From Hermodice carunculata (Eukaryota; Annelida; Polychaeta; Eunicida; Amphinomidae): a stretch of DNA of 64,000 bases. Below, in pieces: positions 60,810-64,000 of the stretch (position 1 is its first letter; every line of letters begins with the position of its first letter). Location of the stretch: contig OZ026629.1 of NCBI GenBank assembly GCA_964020975.1, positions 46,521,351 to 46,585,350 on the forward strand, given 5' to 3'. A program made the translations under genes and the position numbers. The notes under the pieces are model-generated. The model saw only the letters and a list, made by a program, of their open reading frames with translations, did no database searches and was not told where the DNA came from.

Positions 60810-62315
60810 CTATAATTTTTCAAGTAGATATACGATTAATATGCTAATTAATCCTCCGAATAATGTCATACACTGTTGTAAGGACGGTCCAGAGTTGACC
60901 ACTTTGTACACGGCCAAATTGGCCATGGCGGTGGCATTTCCCGCAGGATTCCGTGCTACGCAGGTGTACTTCCCAGCATCACTTAAACTGGACGTTTGTA
61001 TCCTCAACACACCTTTATTTCTAAAGAGTTGTTTATTGGTAGGCGATTTTGTGACCTTGGATTCTCCACCAGGCATCTCCCACGTAATCCTGGGCGCTGG
61101 ATCTCCCTCGGCTTCACAAGACAGAGCCACATCGCCGCTTTCTGAAACTGATACGTTTTTGGTGATACTGATCAGAGAAGGTTCCACACATTTGAAGTCG
61201 TCTTCATCCAGTGCTGCCACTTTAGTCGCATTAGGAGTTTGACAGTTGGCCCCGGTCACATGAACACTTGTAGACCGCAAAAACCGCTTGAACCACTGAA
61301 GTTCACAGTTGCAATGGAGAGGGTTATTTTCTAAACTTAGGCGTTGCAATTTCAAGAAAATGTTGTGTAAATTAATTGGCAAGGTTTCAATACCATTGTT
61401 TGAAAGGTAAAGTTGACTGAGATGTGTAATTCCACTGAAATATTTTCCATCGACTACATTGAATTTAGTATGATCCAATCGTAGATTTCGCACTTGTCTA
61501 AGATTAGGATATTGGCTAAAGTCTATCGGTCCTATCGGATTTCCCGCCAGATCAAGATCGTCTGCTGTAGTGAACTCCAAAAACGAGGCATCTTTGATAT
61601 GATTATGAGCAAGTTTAAGTTTCCTGAACATGAATCCTTGAAACTGGTTTTGAGGAATAATCAATGGCCTCTTATTGTTGGCCATATGCAGCTCCCGAAG
61701 ACTGGATTGCAGAGTCCGAATGGAATCCATAGATTTAGGACTCAGATTACAATCGTACAGATATAGGTCTCGAATTCTCGTTCCATGAAAAGCTTTACCA
61801 GAAATCTCTGCCAGATGCTTGTTCTCCTCCAGGTTGAGCCTTGTCAAGTTGAGACCATGGAAAGCAAAATTGTGCACAGTCTCGAGTTTATTGCTTTTAA
61901 GGTTCAACGTTTTTAAGTTAAACAAACCGCTGAAACTGTAAGATTGCAGCTCTGTGATTTTATTCCCTCTCAGATCCAAATCTGTTAAGGTTACAAGGCC
62001 TGAGAATGCATTTGGCTCGATGTACTCAATATCACATTTATTCAATACCAGCCTTTTAAGAGACGATAGGCTAGAGAAACTTTCCTGCTGTAGTCTCTTG
62101 ATTCTGTTCCCTTTCAGGTATAGCTGCTCAGTGTCTTTTGGAATGCCTTGTGGAATGCTTGTAAGGTTACTGTTTAAACATGTTGTGACCTTCCTTGAGT
62201 CACAATGGCAGCCCTGTGGACAGCCCTTGACCACTGTACAGCACCAAACTGCCATAAACACCATTAAGCACCACACAAACGAATGAATGTATCCCACCCG
62301 CTGATCCATCTTCAA
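60810..62315 (-). CDS. Leucine-rich repeat and immunoglobulin-domain surface protein (501 aa, single coding exon)
   Basis: The hydrophobic leader (about residues 12-31) is followed by an LRRNT cap (CPQGCHC). About twelve leucine-rich repeats follow (for example LTDLDLRGNKITELQSYSF, LSQLYLSNNGIETLP), then an LRRCT cap (NPLHCNCELQWFKRFL). One I-set immunoglobulin domain comes next at about 379-471 (LSCEAEGDPAPRITW, SLSDAGKYTCVARN). The last about 20 residues (MTLFGGLISILIVYLLEKL) are hydrophobic with almost no cytoplasmic tail, so a GPI signal or a short anchor is likely. LRR-Ig proteins act in cell adhesion, neural guidance and, in molluscs, immune recognition. No subfamily (LINGO, AMIGO, LRIG, ISLR) can be assigned. 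The ATG at 62315 is the first in frame; Met3 is an alternative start. Confidence 0.93.
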   Translation of the reverse strand: MKMDQRVGYIHSFVWCLMVFMAVWCCTVVKGCPQGCHCDSRKVTTCLNSNLTSIPQGIPKDTEQLYLKGNRIKRLQQESFSSLSSLKRLVLNKCDIEYIEPNAFSGLVTLTDLDLRGNKITELQSYSFSGLFNLKTLNLKSNKLETVHNFAFHGLNLTRLNLEENKHLAEISGKAFHGTRIRDLYLYDCNLSPKSMDSIRTLQSSLRELHMANNKRPLIIPQNQFQGFMFRKLKLAHNHIKDASFLEFTTADDLDLAGNPIGPIDFSQYPNLRQVRNLRLDHTKFNVVDGKYFSGITHLSQLYLSNNGIETLPINLHNIFLKLQRLSLENNPLHCNCELQWFKRFLRSTSVHVTGANCQTPNATKVAALDEDDFKCVEPSLISITKNVSVSESGDVALSCEAEGDPAPRITWEMPGGESKVTKSPTNKQLFRNKGVLRIQTSSLSDAGKYTCVARNPAGNATAMANLAVYKVVNSGPSLQQCMTLFGGLISILIVYLLEKL

Positions 62316-62350
62316 GTGTTCACCTCAACACAACTAGACACTGAAATCTG
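62316..62350 (-). other. 5' UTR and splice acceptor of the LRR-Ig gene
   Basis: On the - strand TTGTTTTATTTGCAG ends at 62348 and the exon starts at 62347, 32 bases before the ATG. This implies at least one upstream non-coding exon, probably beyond or within 62400-64000. Confidence 0.7.
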
Positions 62351-64000
62351 CAAATAAAACAAGGGAAAATGAATCAGATCAAGACTCCAATAACATAGTT
62401 ACTTAAGATTACACAGGATAGTAATTTGCTTGATTTATTAGCACATATGGAGATGCAAGTATTTCTTTAAATAAAACCATTTGGTTCATGCTTCCCGCCA
62501 TCTGCTATTGATGTCGTCTGCTGGTTTACTGAAAACATATATATCAGCAATGGACGATATATGAAAGCGGTGTGCAGCTGCCTTGTGTCTAGACGCTCAG
62601 TTTGGCACCCACCCAAATTTCATATGTAAGATAGATAAGATACACTCCTCAGTAATCGCATACAAACTGTCAAAACTAAAAACTAAGAGATGGTTACATC
62701 CGGCCGCTTTGTAATTTTAAAGAAATTACCTTGTTCGAAAACAAATCAGCTACATCATGTTGGGGGTACAAGCATTCGCTACTGAAGCCCAAACCGAAGC
62801 AGATGCATCGTACAATAGTGTACGAAATAGTGTTTGTCAATTGCTGTCATGTTGGAATAGATATATTATGAATATGGAGACCAATAGATGAAATTTTTAA
62901 AGTGTATGCCATGCATACCAAAATGCTACGCATTGACCCACTAACTGCAGTAGACGGCTGGCAAACACCTCTGTACCACTCCATAATAACTGATATATTT
63001 TGCAAGGATTCATTTACAAATCCAGCTAGACTCTCCCACCAATCTTCAGCACTCCATAATAACTGATGCATATTGCAAGGATTTATTTTAAAAACCAGCT
63101 GAGCTCTTCTGCCAACCTTCAGCATTCCATAATAACTGATGTATTTTGCAGGATTTATTTTACAAATCCAGCTAGACTCTTCCACCAAACTGAAGGTTCA
63201 CACATGCGGTTAGATACTGTACTCTGAGCAGGCAGAGGAAACTATCACCCTCAAGAAAAGATATTTGCCTAAGCTAATCTCACCAGGCTCCACATGCATG
63301 ACGTATCTCTGACCTGTACACGTTTGCAGCCTTTGCCATTTAAGTGTGTCTGCAAAAAGGGAGCAAAAGCACTTTATATGGTGTACGGTACTGACAACAA
63401 TATATTTCCCTGATCATATATCTTGCTGATTTCCTTGTTCATAGAATACCACACCATGTAAACTCAAACACGAACAAGATTTTTCTTGATACCCCAAGCA
63501 GTTTGTGTATACATGAGCAGCATTTATTTTCATTTGTTTCGAGTCACTTGGCTGCGATGTTGATGGTATAAACTTGTTAAATGAGATACTGGTCATGGTG
63601 ATGGTTCTTTGCATGTATTTGTTTTAGAAATTAGAAGGTTTTATTAATTGGAATAAGTATACTATCTCAGACACCAGTAAAAAATTATTCATTTTCACTG
63701 TCATAGTTCGTCGCATCAGCATTATACTGTGGTGACTCTTTTCGAAAATGAATCCCTTACAACAGTGTGATACGAATTTGATGAATTTTAAAATAAAAAA
63801 AAGGGCCAAAAAAAACCCACAACCCCTTTCGGGTAAAGATCCGTACTTATGTATTTGTATGGCTTACAGGTCAGCTGCCAACAAACTAATGCTTTATATA
63901 ATGCCTTTCTTCTTTGTTGAAATTTATAAATCTAATTCCACAGGTAAACGCATCTTGTGCCTGTAAAGCAGACCAAGCTCCGTGTTACTACACTTGGTCG
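62351..64000. other. Upstream region of the LRR-Ig gene
   Basis: No coding region recognised. Contains the 73-bp minisatellite at 62977-63188. The last about 40 bases (AAAGCAGACCAAGCTCCGTG) match a word at 26820-26870 and are probably the start of a dispersed repeat cut by the window edge. Confidence 0.45.
62977..63188. repeat. Minisatellite, three units of about 73 bp
   Basis: Units start at CCATAATAACTGAT (62981, 63053, 63127) and contain TTGCAAGGATT and CCAGCT.AGCTCT. The - strand open frame across it reads as a repeated peptide and is considered a shadow. Confidence 0.8.

Overview
This is a nuclear genome window from an animal, most likely a marine invertebrate and probably a bivalve mollusc. 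The sequence is AT-rich, the genes are intron-split with consensus splice sites, and short DNA elements and microsatellites are dense. The bivalve suggestion is an inference. It rests on repeats of the gtgacctagttttc type and on Helitron-like elements with internal tandem repeats, both of which I associate with bivalve genomes. No search was possible, so gene families, exon joins and repeat borders come from reading alone.

Layout. (1) Positions 2-1192, + strand: the 3' end of an ankyrin-repeat/SOCS-box (ASB-type) gene, two exons. (2) Positions 1193-12757: gene-poor DNA with several terminal-inverted-repeat elements. (3) Positions 31226-12758, - strand: GH3 copy A, a complete 11-exon gene for a secreted GH3 beta-xylosidase-like enzyme (741 aa). 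Its large introns hold two long Helentron-like elements. (4) Positions 31254-37243: intergenic, with an AGATATCT minisatellite. (5) Positions 49437-37244, - strand: GH3 copy B, a second complete 11-exon GH3 gene, also 741 aa, with the same exon lengths and phases. (6) Positions 49530-60340: repeat-rich, with two LINE 3' ends, a long Helentron-like element of a second family, very long (TTTC)n and (TTC)n tracts, and a third large Helentron-like copy. (7) Positions 62347-60810, - strand: an LRR-plus-immunoglobulin surface protein (501 aa) in one coding exon. (8) Positions 62348-64000: no further gene recognised.

The two GH3 genes are head-to-tail duplicates. Both keep the nucleophile motif (SDMGA, Asp278). 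Copy A has replaced the His of the conserved Lys-His substrate-binding pair with Val, while copy B keeps it. Divergence is uneven: exon 8 is identical at all 209 bases and exon 10 nearly so, while the flanking introns are mostly unalignable by eye. This suggests exon-centred gene conversion or strong constraint. Copy B also uses a GC donor at intron 4.

The most striking structure outside genes is a set of mobile-element families sharing one architecture: an AACAAGAGG start, internal tandem blocks, sometimes a short (ACGG)-like tract, and a perfect terminal hairpin. This fits non-autonomous Helentrons. TA-flanked CAGTG...CACTG elements and TTAA-flanked piggyBac-like elements are also numerous. 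I saw no LTR, retrovirus-like or Polinton-like element.
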